Of a stretch of DNA of 31,460 nucleotides, positions 1 to 8,267 are shown piece by piece. The position numbers and the translations under genes were made by a program. Position 1 is the stretch's first letter; the number at the start of each line of letters is the position of its first letter. Under the pieces are notes generated by a model. The model ran no database searches and had not been told where the DNA came from. It was given only the letters and a program-made list of their open reading frames with translations. The DNA lies in NCBI GenBank assembly GCA_002451085.1, contig DKBE01000035.1:269-31728 (forward strand). Reading direction: 5' to 3'. Source of the stretch: Proteobacteria bacterium UBA6908. GTDB taxonomy: Bacteria > Pseudomonadota > Gammaproteobacteria > Acidiferrobacterales > UBA6901.

Positions 1-1
1 G

Positions 2-850
2 TCGCTGTTCTTCATCTTCCTGCTGTACTTCACGGCCCCGGCTTTGGCGGTGCTGGTGAAGTTTGACGTGTACTCGCATCTGGTCGGTTCGAGTTTCGCC
101 GAATTGCCAAAATGGGTGGCACGCTGGGCATCCGTGGATCCGTCATTGATATCGATTCTCGATCTCAATATGGACGGCATCGTGCAACTGGCGGAGATCA
201 GCATGCACGGTGACATGATCGTGCTGGCCACGCCGGAAATCGCCGGCTTGCCGTACGTGATCTCGGGCCTGGTGGCCGCCGGCGGTCTGGCGGCGGCGCT
301 GTCCACGGCAGACGGCTTGCTGCTCACCATCGCCAATGCGCTGTCGCACGACGTCTATTACAAGATGATCAACCCGAACGCCGACACCAAGACCCGCCTC
401 ACGGTGGCCAAGGTGCTGCTCCTCGGCGTCGCGCTGGTCGCGGCGTATGTGGCCAGCCAGAAACCGGCGGATATCCTGTTCCTGGTGGGTGCGGCGTTCT
501 CGTTTGCGGCGGCGGGGTTCTTCCCGGCACTGGTGCTCGGTATTTTCTGGAAACGGGCCACCAACCTCGGGGCGATAACCGGCATGATCGTGGGGTTGGG
601 CACGACCTTCTACTACATGGCCAATACCCAGCCATGGCTGCGCGGGTTATTTGATATCACCAAGCCGATTGCCGACGCCAAGTGGTTCGGCATCGAACCG
701 ATCTCGGCCGGCGTTTTCGGCGTGCCACTCGGGTTTGCGGTGATCATTCTCGTGAGCCTGTTCACTCCAGCGCCGAGCAAGCAGGTGCAAGAGCTGATTG
801 AGCATGTGCGCTATCCGCACCTGAAAGGATCGGCAGCTCGCGCTGAGTAA
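2..850 (+). CDS. Sodium:solute symporter, acetate-permease-like (C-terminal part)
   Basis: The reading frame is open from the left edge, so the N-terminal half lies outside the window. The visible 282 residues hold about five hydrophobic segments and the typical SSS-family stretch GLVAAGGLAAALSTADGLLL followed by a SHDVYYK segment. A later FFPALVLGIFWKRATNLGAI motif is characteristic of ActP-like and VC_2705-type symporters. These carry acetate or other short carboxylates into the cell with Na+. The acs gene downstream supports that substrate class, although a terminator separates the two. A soluble insert before the LATPEIAGLP segment contains an EF-hand-like loop at 161-196. Family assignment is firm; the substrate is inferred. 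Confidence 0.88.
   Translation, partial: SLFFIFLLYFTAPALAVLVKFDVYSHLVGSSFAELPKWVARWASVDPSLISILDLNMDGIVQLAEISMHGDMIVLATPEIAGLPYVISGLVAAGGLAAALSTADGLLLTIANALSHDVYYKMINPNADTKTRLTVAKVLLLGVALVAAYVASQKPADILFLVGAAFSFAAAGFFPALVLGIFWKRATNLGAITGMIVGLGTTFYYMANTQPWLRGLFDITKPIADAKWFGIEPISAGVFGVPLGFAVIILVSLFTPAPSKQVQELIEHVRYPHLKGSAARAE
161..196 (+). other. EF-hand-like calcium loop within the symporter
   Basis: The twelve residues DLNMDGIVQLAE match the canonical EF-hand loop: Asp1, Asn3, Asp5, Gly6, hydrophobic residue at 8 and Glu12. The loop sits in a hydrophilic stretch between two membrane segments. Calcium binding is inferred from the pattern only. Confidence 0.5.
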
Positions 851-869
851 TGTATTGGTAGCAATCCTG

Positions 870-898
870 GCAAGGGGCTTCGGCCCCTTGCTTTTTTT
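870..898 (+). terminator. Rho-independent terminator after the symporter
   Basis: A perfect 9-bp GC-rich stem (GCAAGGGGC / GCCCCTTGC) with a TTCG tetraloop is followed directly by a run of seven T. It lies 20 bases after the symporter stop codon. Confidence 0.93.
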
Positions 899-970
899 CA
901 GTGTGCAGCCGTGAGGCAAGCGGACCGGTGCCGGTGCCTGACGGCTGGATGTCTGGACGGAGAATGAACG

Positions 971-1297
971 ATGCTGATGTTGGTGGTGGTGCTCAAGGCA
1001 TTACTGGAAGTGGCGGGGTTGGCGCTGCTGGGCCAGGGGGTGCTGTATCTGCTGGCCGGCGCCGGTCGCGAGCAGAACTTCTTTTACCGGCTGCTCAAGC
1101 TGATCGGTTCGCCGGCGGTGCGTGTGACGCGGCTGATAACACCACGCCGGCTGGTGCCGGATGCATACATCACGGCGGCCGCTTTCTTTCTGGTGGCTGG
1201 CTTGTGGCTGGCATTGAGCCTGGTCAAGCTGGAACTGTGCCGTGCGGACCCGCAGCATCCGGTGTGCGCCGAACTGCACATGTCGCTGGCCCCCTAG
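971..1297 (+). CDS. Small YggT-like integral membrane protein
   Basis: This is a 108-residue protein with two clear hydrophobic segments, at about residues 3-28 and 70-92. Between them is a basic linker reading NFFYRLLKLIGSP and then RLITPRRLVPDAY, which resembles the amphipathic linker of YggT-type proteins (function poorly known). A GGAG ribosome site lies 8 bases before the ATG. It follows the symporter terminator, so it probably has its own promoter, though none is obvious. Its TAG stop overlaps the stop codon of the opposite-strand TPR gene through the shared bases CTAG. The existence of the gene is well supported; the family link is tentative. Confidence 0.65.
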   Translation: MLMLVVVLKALLEVAGLALLGQGVLYLLAGAGREQNFFYRLLKLIGSPAVRVTRLITPRRLVPDAYITAAAFFLVAGLWLALSLVKLELCRADPQHPVCAELHMSLAP

Positions 1298-1884
1298 GGC
1301 TCGAGATCGGCGATCAGGTGTTCGAGGTCGGAGCGCCCGGTGTCGCGAATCAGCTGGCGCGCGAGGCGCCGCTGATAGCGATTCAGGTGCATGGCCACGT
1401 CACGGACCTTGTCCGGTTGTTCGAGCCGGTGGAAACACATGCCCATCGCGATCCAGGCATGCCAGTTCATGGGGTCGATCTGGATGGCTCGCTCGAAGGC
1501 TGGCACCGCGATCGCATCATTCTGATTCATGGCATGGCAATGGCCGAGCCCATACCAGGCGCGGTCGAGTTTCGGGTTCAGGCGCACCGCCTCGCTGAAG
1601 GCGGTGATCGCCTCGGCGATTTTTTGTTGCCGGTCACAGAGATAACCGAGATTAAACCAGGCGTTCGCATTTACCGGGTTGTGGCGCGTCGCCACACGCA
1701 ATGCCGACTCCGCTTCAGCGTAGCGGTTGTCCTGGGCCAGCAGAAACGCCAGGTTGTGGGCAGCGCGGGCGAAAGCCGGATCGGCGGCGAGCGCGTCTCG
1801 ATAGCTGGCGATGGCGGCTGGCGAATTGCGGAGCAGCTGGAACAGCCGGCCGCGAAGGTAATGACGCCAGGCGTCGAGGTTCAT
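1294..1884 (-). CDS. Tetratricopeptide repeat protein
   Basis: This 196-residue protein is built almost entirely of TPR units. Four to five helix-turn-helix repeats of about 34 residues run from residue 7 to about 170, with typical signatures such as AWFNLGYL, AWYGLGHC and AWIAMGMC, each unit ending in an NP or DP turn. There is no signal peptide or membrane segment, so it is probably cytoplasmic and acts as a protein-interaction scaffold with an unknown partner. It is transcribed away from acs, with 140 bp between the two start codons that must hold promoters for both. No strong Shine-Dalgarno is visible before the ATG. Confidence 0.8.
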   Translation of the reverse strand: MNLDAWRHYLRGRLFQLLRNSPAAIASYRDALAADPAFARAAHNLAFLLAQDNRYAEAESALRVATRHNPVNANAWFNLGYLCDRQQKIAEAITAFSEAVRLNPKLDRAWYGLGHCHAMNQNDAIAVPAFERAIQIDPMNWHAWIAMGMCFHRLEQPDKVRDVAMHLNRYQRRLARQLIRDTGRSDLEHLIADLEP

Positions 1885-1962
1885 GGTGGATCCCGGTGAG
1901 ACGTCTTTGGCCGTCCATTCTGCGGTTTATGACGCAGGCGGGCAAGGCCGAATGCAAGCCGC

Positions 1963-1991
1963 TTGAGCCGCCGCAAGGGTGTGTGCACAAT
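1963..1991 (+). promoter_or_regulatory. Possible sigma-70 promoter for acs
   Basis: TTGAGC (1963-1968) and CACAAT (1986-1991) are separated by 17 bases, each matching consensus at four of six positions. It lies about 35 bases before the acs start. A short TGTGCACA palindrome overlaps the -10 element. This is a weak prediction by eye. Confidence 0.3.
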
Positions 1992-2024
1992 CCTTATCAA
2001 TGAATTGAGTCTGGAGGAGGAAAC

Positions 2025-4196
2025 ATGGCGAAGTCCAAGAGCAAGACAAAGACCCGGGCCAAAAAGAAAACCAGGGCGGCCGCTGCCAAAAAAAAGGCTG
2101 CACGCAAAACAAAGTCTCGGGCCGTACTGAAAACCCTCGCCCGGAAAAAGACCAAGGCGAAGTCGCCAAAGAAGACGGTTAAGAAAACAACGAAGCGCGT
2201 GGTCAAAAAGAAGGCCACCGGAAGAGCCACGCTACGGTCCGCGGTAACGCCCCCGCGTGCGAAGGTATATCCAGTGCCGGCCACAGTCGCCAAGCGCGCG
2301 CACATCGATGCAAAAAAGTACGCTAGCATGTACGAGCGTTCGGTGAAGAACCCGGATGGGTTCTGGGCCGAGCAGGCTAAACAGTTTGTCAGCTGGTCGA
2401 AGCCGTGGAGCCAGGTCAGCGACTGGAGTTACGACGCGAAGGATCTGCATATCAAGTGGTTCATCGACGGCAAGCTCAATGTTTCCTACAACTGCCTTGA
2501 TCGTCATCTCGCCAAGCGCGGTGATCAGGTCGCGATCCTGTGGGAAGGCGACGACCCGAAGGACGACCAGAAGATCACCTACCGCCAGTTGCACGCCGAG
2601 GTGTGCCGCTTCGCCAACGTTCTGAAGGCGCGTGGCGTGAAGAAGGGCGACCGCGTGTGCCTGTACATGCCGATGGTACCGGCCGCGGCCGTGGCCATGC
2701 TGGCCTGCACGCGCATCGGCGCCATCCATTCAGTGGTGTTCGGCGGTTTCTCGCCGCAGTCGCTGTCCGACCGCATTCTCGACTCCGACTGCCGCGTGGT
2801 GATTACCGCCGATGAAGGCGTGCGCGCCGGCAAGAAGATTCCCCTCAAGGCCAACACCGACACCGCACTCGAAAAGTGCCCGAACGTGCACACCGTGGTG
2901 GTGTACCGGCGCACGGGTGCACCCGTAGCGATGAAGGCCGGCCGTGACATCGTCTATCAGGACGAGATTGCCCGGGCGTCTGCGGATTGCCCGGTTGTGG
3001 AAATGGACGCCGAGGATCCGATGTTTATTCTGTATACCTCGGGTTCGACCGGCAAACCCAAGGGCGTGCTGCACACCACCGGCGGTTATCTGGTGTTTGC
3101 CGCCATGACCCACAAATACACCTTCGACTATCATGACGGTGATATCTACTGGTGCACGGCCGACGTCGGTTGGGTCACTGGCCACACCTATATTGTTTAC
3201 GGCCCATTGGCCAACGGTGCGATCTCGCTCATGTTCGAGGGCGTGCCGAACTATCCAAGCACCTCGCGTTTCTGGGAAGTGATCGACAAGCACCAGGTCA
3301 ATACGTTTTATACCGCCCCGACGGCGATTCGCGCGCTGATGCGCGAAGGGGATGCGCCGGTCAAGAAAACCAGCCGCAGGTCGCTCAAGCTGCTCGGCAC
3401 CGTGGGCGAACCGATCAACCCCGAGGCCTGGGAGTGGTATTACCACGTCGTCGGCGGCGCGCGCGTGCCGATCGTTGACACCTGGTGGCAGACGGAAACC
3501 GGCGGCCACCTCATCACGCCGTTGCCGGGAGCCATGAAACTCAAGCCAGGTTCAGCGACCAAGCCATTTTTCGGGGTAGTACCGGGGATCGTTGATCTCG
3601 GCACCGGCAAGCTGCTCAAGGGAGCGGCCGAAGGAGCGCTGGTTATTCAGCGTCCGTGGCCGGGACAGATGCGCACGGTATATGGCGACCATCAGCGTTT
3701 CATCGACACCTATTTCAAGACATATCCGGGTTATTACTTCACCGGGGACGGCGCGCGGCGCGACAAGGATGGTGACTACTGGATCACCGGCCGCATCGAT
3801 GACGTGCTCAATGTCTCCGGACACCGGCTCGGTACCGCCGAAGTCGAAAGCGCCCTGGTGCTGCACCACTCGGTGGCCGAGGCGGCCGTGGTCGGTTTCC
3901 CGCACGACATCAAGGGTCAGGGCATCTATTGTTATGTCACCCTCAAGGTCGGTGTGACGCCGACAGATGAACTGCGCAAGGAGCTGATCACTCAGGTACG
4001 CAAAGAGATCGGCCCGACCGCCACGCCGGATGTGATCCAGTGGGCCCCGGGATTGCCGAAGACTCGTTCGGGAAAAATCATGCGTCGCATCCTGCGAAAG
4101 ATCGCCGCGAATGAGGCAGACCAGATCGGCGATACCTCGACGCTCGCCGACCCGGCGGTTGTAGAGGATCTGATCAGGAACCGCGCGCATCGATAA
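2025..4196 (+). CDS. acs: Acetyl-CoA synthetase with histone-H1-like N-terminal tail
   Basis: The enzyme converts acetate, ATP and CoA to acetyl-CoA, AMP and PPi. Adenylate-forming motifs are clear: [11 protein letters not shown] at residues 337-347, [19 protein letters not shown], and the C-terminal PKTRSGK ending in the catalytic lysine K684. That lysine corresponds to K609 of the enteric enzyme, so this protein of 723 residues carries about 75 extra N-terminal residues. In the first 70 residues there are 25 Lys and 7 Arg, with Ala and Thr filling much of the rest, and no Asp or Glu appears before residue 95. An excellent GGAGGAGG ribosome site (2013-2020) ends 4 bases before this ATG. The next in-frame Met (near 2329) lacks one, so the tail should be translated. 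The pathway link is to the upstream symporter. The tail's role is unknown; the enzyme assignment is certain apart from acetate versus propionate preference. Confidence 0.95.
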   Translation: MAKSKSKTKTRAKKKTRAAAAKKKAARKTKSRAVLKTLARKKTKAKSPKKTVKKTTKRVVKKKATGRATLRSAVTPPRAKVYPVPATVAKRAHIDAKKYASMYERSVKNPDGFWAEQAKQFVSWSKPWSQVSDWSYDAKDLHIKWFIDGKLNVSYNCLDRHLAKRGDQVAILWEGDDPKDDQKITYRQLHAEVCRFANVLKARGVKKGDRVCLYMPMVPAAAVAMLACTRIGAIHSVVFGGFSPQSLSDRILDSDCRVVITADEGVRAGKKIPLKANTDTALEKCPNVHTVVVYRRTGAPVAMKAGRDIVYQDEIARASADCPVVEMDAEDPMFILYTSGSTGKPKGVLHTTGGYLVFAAMTHKYTFDYHDGDIYWCTADVGWVTGHTYIVYGPLANGAISLMFEGVPNYPSTSRFWEVIDKHQVNTFYTAPTAIRALMREGDAPVKKTSRRSLKLLGTVGEPINPEAWEWYYHVVGGARVPIVDTWWQTETGGHLITPLPGAMKLKPGSATKPFFGVVPGIVDLGTGKLLKGAAEGALVIQRPWPGQMRTVYGDHQRFIDTYFKTYPGYYFTGDGARRDKDGDYWITGRIDDVLNVSGHRLGTAEVESALVLHHSVAEAAVVGFPHDIKGQGIYCYVTLKVGVTPTDELRKELITQVRKEIGPTATPDVIQWAPGLPKTRSGKIMRRILRKIAANEADQIGDTSTLADPAVVEDLIRNRAHR

Positions 4197-4316
4197 CCTG
4201 CGACACGGCTTGCTACGGGCCTTCCCCGGTACAGGATTGACCCCACCAAGAGCGGGCCAGGATTCCGGTTCCGGTGCCGACGTTGTCGGGGCCGGCTCCT
4301 CTCAGAAAGACGATAG

Positions 4317-5027
4317 ATGATGGCCGAACCTCTGATGGTGGGTACCTGCGGCTGGGAGCACGCCGTATGGGTGGATCAATTTTATCCGGCCGAACTGCCG
4401 GAGGATTGGCGCTTCTGTTATTACAGCAACAATCTGCGCAGCGTGCTGGTTCCAGGCAGCATCCTGGGCACAGCGACGCGTCCGCCGGTGACGCAATGGA
4501 TGGAAGACAGCGATCCGGCATTCCGTTTTATCCTTGAGCTGCCGCCTGTACTCAGCAGCCCGCTGGAGCATGATCAGTGTGAGCGTGAACTGGATTCCTT
4601 TTTCCAGTTGGTGCAGCCGCTCCTGCCACGTACAGCCGGTCTGTTGTGGCGGCTGGCGCCGCAAACACCGGTGCTGTTGGACTGGTTCGAGCACCTCCTC
4701 AATCAGTTGACCCGCGCCGAACCCCTGTGCGTGGACCTGATGTCGCCGGCGTGGCGTGTACCTGCCGTCCTGGCCGCGGTGGAGCGTCAGGGTGCGGGCG
4801 TGACCTGGCATTGTGCCCGGGAAGAAGCACCGCCCCCCGGCGGCAAGCTGATGGTCGCCATGGCACCGGTGGCCGATGCGCGCACGGTTCGGGGCTGGAT
4901 CGAGAAGCTGGCACAGTGGCAGGGCTACCGTCAGGATGCGCGAAGCGGGCTGTATTTCGAGCCGTCCGGACAATCGGCCAAGGCCGCGCAGGAAGCACGC
5001 CTGATTGCCGAACTCATGGGGGTGTAA
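4317..5027 (+). CDS. DUF72-like (YecE-type) protein
   Basis: This 236-residue soluble protein begins with VGTCGWEHAVW, then FYPAELP and FCYYSNNLRSV. This follows the DUF72/YecE opening pattern (GTSGW, FYP-LP, YA--F-TVE), a TIM-barrel family of unknown biochemical role. The rest is divergent and somewhat short for the family. Two consecutive ATG codons open the frame, and no strong ribosome site is visible. The stop lies 2 bases before the nitroreductase start, so the two are probably co-transcribed and translationally coupled. It may be a degenerate DUF72 paralogue with a different function. Confidence 0.65.
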   Translation: MMAEPLMVGTCGWEHAVWVDQFYPAELPEDWRFCYYSNNLRSVLVPGSILGTATRPPVTQWMEDSDPAFRFILELPPVLSSPLEHDQCERELDSFFQLVQPLLPRTAGLLWRLAPQTPVLLDWFEHLLNQLTRAEPLCVDLMSPAWRVPAVLAAVERQGAGVTWHCAREEAPPPGGKLMVAMAPVADARTVRGWIEKLAQWQGYRQDARSGLYFEPSGQSAKAAQEARLIAELMGV

Positions 5028-5029
5028 CG

Positions 5030-5695
5030 ATGGACGTACTGGAAGTCATGCGTGGCCGGCACTCGACTCGCGCCTTTCTCGACCGGCCTGTGGCCCGCGA
5101 TACGATCGAATCGATTCTCGATGTGGCGCGTTGGGCACCGAGCGGTGTCAACGCCCAGCCCTGGCAGGTGGCGGTGGTTACCGGCGCCATTAAGGAGCGC
5201 CTCAGCGTCGCGCTGCTTGCGGCGCGCGTGCAGCGCGAACCGGAACGTCCCGATTATTCCTATTACCCGAAGGAATGGATCGAGCCCTACAAGGGTCGGC
5301 GCAAGGCTTCGGGGTTGGCGCTCTATGCCGCCTTGCAGATCGCCAAGGATGACGCTGATGCGCGCCTCAAGGCCTGGAACAACAATTACCGTTTTTTCGG
5401 CGCTCCGGTCGGACTGCTTTTCTTTCTGGATCGCGCCCTGTCGCAGGGGTCGTGGGTCGATATGGGCATGTTCATCGAGAACGTCATGCTGGCAGCCCGC
5501 GCCCATGGGCTCGACACCTGCCCGCAGGCATCGCTTGCCGAGTATCCGGATCTGGTCCGTAATATTCTCGGCATGAACGAATCCCGTGCGTTGGTGTGCG
5601 GGATGGCGCTGGGTCATGCCGATCCTTCGCATCCGGTCAATCAGTACCGCACTGCACGCGAACCGGTGAGCGCCTTCACTTCCTGGTATGACTAA
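5030..5695 (+). CDS. Nitroreductase-family FMN oxidoreductase
   Basis: This 221-residue protein has the nitroreductase signature. RGRHSTRAF near the N-terminus supplies the Arg-His-Ser FMN phosphate contact, and ARWAPSGVNAQPWQ follows. A DMGMFIENVMLAARAHGLDT helix and a C-terminal GMALGHADPSHPVN segment complete the fold. Such enzymes use NAD(P)H and FMN to reduce nitroaromatics, quinones or similar acceptors; the natural substrate is unknown. The start was chosen at the ATG two bases after the DUF72-like stop; longer versions of this frame run back inside that gene without homology. The end overlaps gluQ by 8 bases. Confidence 0.88.
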   Translation: MDVLEVMRGRHSTRAFLDRPVARDTIESILDVARWAPSGVNAQPWQVAVVTGAIKERLSVALLAARVQREPERPDYSYYPKEWIEPYKGRRKASGLALYAALQIAKDDADARLKAWNNNYRFFGAPVGLLFFLDRALSQGSWVDMGMFIENVMLAARAHGLDTCPQASLAEYPDLVRNILGMNESRALVCGMALGHADPSHPVNQYRTAREPVSAFTSWYD

Positions 5696-6593
5696 TCGGG
5701 TCCGCGGACGGTTTGCACCATCACCAACCGGGCCGTTGCATTTCGGTTCGTTGGTGGCCGCCGTCGGCAGTTACCTGAGCACCAGGTCACAAGGTGGCGA
5801 ATGGCTGGTGCGCATGGAGGACCTTGATCCACCGCGCGAGATGAAGGGGGCAGCTGACGACATCCTGCGAACGCTGGAAGGCTACGGTTTCGAGTGGGAT
5901 GGCGAGGTGATGTATCAGAGTCGCCGCCACGATGCATACGAATCGGCACTCGAGGTCCTCAAGCATGACGGTGTGGTCTATGCCTGCGATTGCACGCGCA
6001 AGGAAATTGCCGATTCCAGCATTCGCGGCATCGAAGGGCCGGTGTATCCGGGAACCTGCCGGGCCGGAGCGCGAGCCGGACGCGGCGTGCGTGCCCTGCG
6101 GGTGCGCACCGACCGGGCCGTAATTCACTTTGAGGATCGGCTTCAAGGGGCACAGCGGTCAGTGCTGGAAACCGATATCGGTGATTATGTCGTCAGGCGT
6201 GCCGACGGGTTCTACGCCTACCAGTTGGCCGTGGTGATAGATGATGCGGAGCAGGGCATCTCGGAAGTTGTGCGTGGTGCCGATCTGCTGACATCGACGG
6301 TGCGACAGATTCACCTGCAACAATTGCTCGGCTTGCCAATTCCAGAATATCTGCATCTGCCGACAGCACTGAATTCACAGGGCGAGAAACTCAGCAAGCA
6401 AACACTGGCGAATCCCCTGTCCAAAGCCCGGCCGGTACCGGTATTGTGGCGGGTTCTGGCCTTTCTCGGTCAGCAACCGCCCAATGACTGGCAATCGCTG
6501 GGTATTCCGGAATTCTGGGCGGCGGCAATCGGCCGATGGTCGGAATCGGCTATACCACGACAGCTCGGTATCATTCTTCAAGCGCCGGAGTGA
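5688..6593 (+). CDS. gluQ: Glutamyl-Q-tRNA(Asp) synthetase
   Basis: This enzyme activates glutamate and attaches it to queuosine-34 of tRNA(Asp). The 301-residue protein is the class I GluRS catalytic half without an anticodon-binding domain. The HIGH-type motif reads PLHFGS (residues 16-21) and the KMSKS-type motif reads EKLSKQ (233-238). The zinc ligands C100, C102, Y120 and C124 are spaced as in the enteric enzyme. Other family hallmarks are RFAPSPTGPLH and VRMEDLDPPRE. The ATG overlaps the end of the nitroreductase gene, so translation is probably coupled. Its usual partner dksA is not adjacent here. Confidence 0.95.
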   Translation: MTNRVRGRFAPSPTGPLHFGSLVAAVGSYLSTRSQGGEWLVRMEDLDPPREMKGAADDILRTLEGYGFEWDGEVMYQSRRHDAYESALEVLKHDGVVYACDCTRKEIADSSIRGIEGPVYPGTCRAGARAGRGVRALRVRTDRAVIHFEDRLQGAQRSVLETDIGDYVVRRADGFYAYQLAVVIDDAEQGISEVVRGADLLTSTVRQIHLQQLLGLPIPEYLHLPTALNSQGEKLSKQTLANPLSKARPVPVLWRVLAFLGQQPPNDWQSLGIPEFWAAAIGRWSESAIPRQLGIILQAPE

Positions 6594-6673
6594 CGAGGTT
6601 TGATTCGTGTCAACCGGCGTTGTAACAATGTCCGGTATGATTGCACCACAATAATGACCAGGAGACTGATAGC

Positions 6674-7444
6674 ATGAAATTAAGAGGGTTGATTCCCGTT
6701 GCCGTCACGTTGTTGACCGTTGGTTGCGTCAGCAGCGGGACCCACGACGCTGTGCTCGCCGAACTCGATGCCTGCCGCAACGAACGACTCAAGACTCAGG
6801 ATCAGGCCAAAACCGAGCTGGATGCCCAGTTTGTGGCACTGCAGAAGCTCGAGACCGAACTTGATGGCAAGATGCGTGAAATCGAGGCCTGCCAAAAGAC
6901 GGCGGTGGCAGCCAACGAATACTCGGAGAAGCTCAAGCAACGCGAAGCCGACCTGCGTGGCAAGCTGCAGAAAGAACTGGCCGACAAGGATGTGACGATC
7001 AGCCGCCTCAAGGATCAGCTCTCGGTGCAGGTGATGGACAAGATCCTGTTCAAGACCGGGCGCGCCGACATCCAGCCGGCCGGCCAGGCGGTTCTCGAAA
7101 AATTGGCGGGGGTGCTCAAGGATACCGACGACATGATTCGTGTCGAGGGTCATACAGATAACGTGCCCATCGGTGTCGGTCTCAAGGATAAATATTACTC
7201 CAACTGGGAACTGTCCGGTGCGCGTGCGGCCAGCGTCGTACGTTATTTTCAGCATGGCGAGAACAAGATCGATCCGTTGCGTCTGGAGCCGGTGGGTTAC
7301 GGCGAGTATCGGCCGGTGGCCCCGAATGACACCGCTGAAAACAAACAACGTAATCGCCGCGTGGAAATTGTGCTGACGGCGGTCAAGCCGCCGCTCGAAT
7401 CGGCCCCGCCGGCCAAGGCGGCCGAGCCAGCATCAACACCTTAA
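6674..7444 (+). CDS. OmpA-family lipoprotein with coiled coil
   Basis: This 256-residue protein has a basic, hydrophobic signal sequence ending in LTVGC, so Cys18 is the likely lipidation site, although Thr at -3 of the lipobox is unusual. Residues 25-125 are charged heptad-like sequence, probably coiled coil. Residues 130-245 form an OmpA/MotB peptidoglycan-binding domain: ILFKTGRADIQP, VEGHTDNVPI, NWELSGARAASVV and NRRVEIVL. It probably tethers the outer membrane to the cell wall; a Pal-like or envelope-organising role is inferred. The start was chosen for the AGGAG 10 bases upstream and because the signal begins there; a longer frame from 6641 adds only polar residues. No convincing promoter is visible in the 80 bp before it. 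Confidence 0.88.
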   Translation: MKLRGLIPVAVTLLTVGCVSSGTHDAVLAELDACRNERLKTQDQAKTELDAQFVALQKLETELDGKMREIEACQKTAVAANEYSEKLKQREADLRGKLQKELADKDVTISRLKDQLSVQVMDKILFKTGRADIQPAGQAVLEKLAGVLKDTDDMIRVEGHTDNVPIGVGLKDKYYSNWELSGARAASVVRYFQHGENKIDPLRLEPVGYGEYRPVAPNDTAENKQRNRRVEIVLTAVKPPLESAPPAKAAEPASTP

Positions 7445-7453
7445 AAATAATTC

Positions 7454-7497
7454 CTGCACGTCTAACCGCACCGGACGCGACGTGGTTAGACGTGCAG
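7454..7497 (-). terminator. Terminator hairpin of the ABC exporter operon, containing the stop codon
   Basis: A perfect 14-bp inverted repeat (CTGCACGTCTAACC at 7454-7467, its complement at 7484-7497) has a 16-base loop. On the minus strand it is followed by an A/T-rich run ending in five T. The right arm contains the last codons and the stop codon (7486-7488) of the ABC-2 permease. It lies between convergent genes and may also limit read-through from the lipoprotein gene. Confidence 0.75.
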
Positions 7498-8265
7498 ACG
7501 TTTCCGAATCTGGCGGAACGCAATCCAGTATCCGGTCACGCCGTAAGCGGCCAATACCGCGAGATGCAAAGCGACATCCGTCACCGGCAGTCCGGCCATC
7601 AGTGGCCGGATCAGTTGGACGGCATGAATCAGTGGAAGGCCGTACAGAATCTTCTGCATCAATTCCGGCAGGGCGGCGATCGGATAGAACACCCCCGACA
7701 TCAGCATCAGTGGCATCATCACCAGGGTGGTGTAATAGCTGAAGGAGGCATAGCTGCTGGCCATGGATGTCATGATCAGCGCCAGGGCTGCAAAGGTCAG
7801 TCCGACCAGGAACAGAATCGGCAGCACCCACAGTGCCGACCAGCTGGACACCGCCCCCAGCGCCGTGGCCACCACCAGAATCCCGGTGCCGTGAATCAGA
7901 CTTTTCGTTGCGCAATAGAAAATTTCACCCGCGAGGATGTCCTGGATTTCCAGCGGACTGGCGAGCATGGCATCGTAGCTCTTCTGCGGCACCATCCGGG
8001 TAAAGACCCCAAACAGGGCCTCGAAACTGGCTGTGTTCATGGCCGAGGCGGCGAGGATGCCGGACGCGAGAAAAGTCATATAGGGCATGTCCAGCTGACC
8101 GCCAATGAACAGCCCCAGCCCGTAGCCCAGCCCCAGCAGGTAAAGCAGCGGTTCGCCGAAATTAATGACGATGCTGGAGCCCATGAGTTTGCGCAGGACC
8201 AGCATATTGCGCGCCCAGATGGCAAAGGCAGCGTGGCGCAGGCGCGGAAGCGAAGGTGTGTCCAT
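7486..8265 (-). CDS. ABC-2 type exporter permease, NodJ-like
   Basis: This 259-residue integral membrane protein has about six hydrophobic segments. It carries the ABC-2 family pattern, including FEALFGVFTRMVPQKSYDAM after the second helix and MPLMLMSGVFYPIAALPELM before the last. NodJ-type permeases work with a NodI-type ATPase to export lipo-oligosaccharides or other amphiphiles; the substrate here is unknown. Its ATG lies 2 bases after the stop of the upstream ATPase gene, so the two form an operon. A second, different ABC-2 pair occurs at 27.7-29.4 kb. Confidence 0.88.
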   Translation of the reverse strand: MDTPSLPRLRHAAFAIWARNMLVLRKLMGSSIVINFGEPLLYLLGLGYGLGLFIGGQLDMPYMTFLASGILAASAMNTASFEALFGVFTRMVPQKSYDAMLASPLEIQDILAGEIFYCATKSLIHGTGILVVATALGAVSSWSALWVLPILFLVGLTFAALALIMTSMASSYASFSYYTTLVMMPLMLMSGVFYPIAALPELMQKILYGLPLIHAVQLIRPLMAGLPVTDVALHLAVLAAYGVTGYWIAFRQIRKRLHV

Positions 8266-8267
8266 GA

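Noticed and set aside
901..1899. A 332-residue open frame on the plus strand
   Set aside because: It covers the YggT-like gene in another frame and the TPR gene antisense, with Gly/Arg-rich composition and no ribosome site.
2730..3509. A 259-residue open frame antisense to acs
   Set aside because: Shadow of a strongly conserved enzyme; no ribosome site or motif.
6636..6641. TATGAT as -10 element for the OmpA-type lipoprotein gene
   Set aside because: No acceptable -35 hexamer at 16-18 bases upstream; the promoter is left unassigned.
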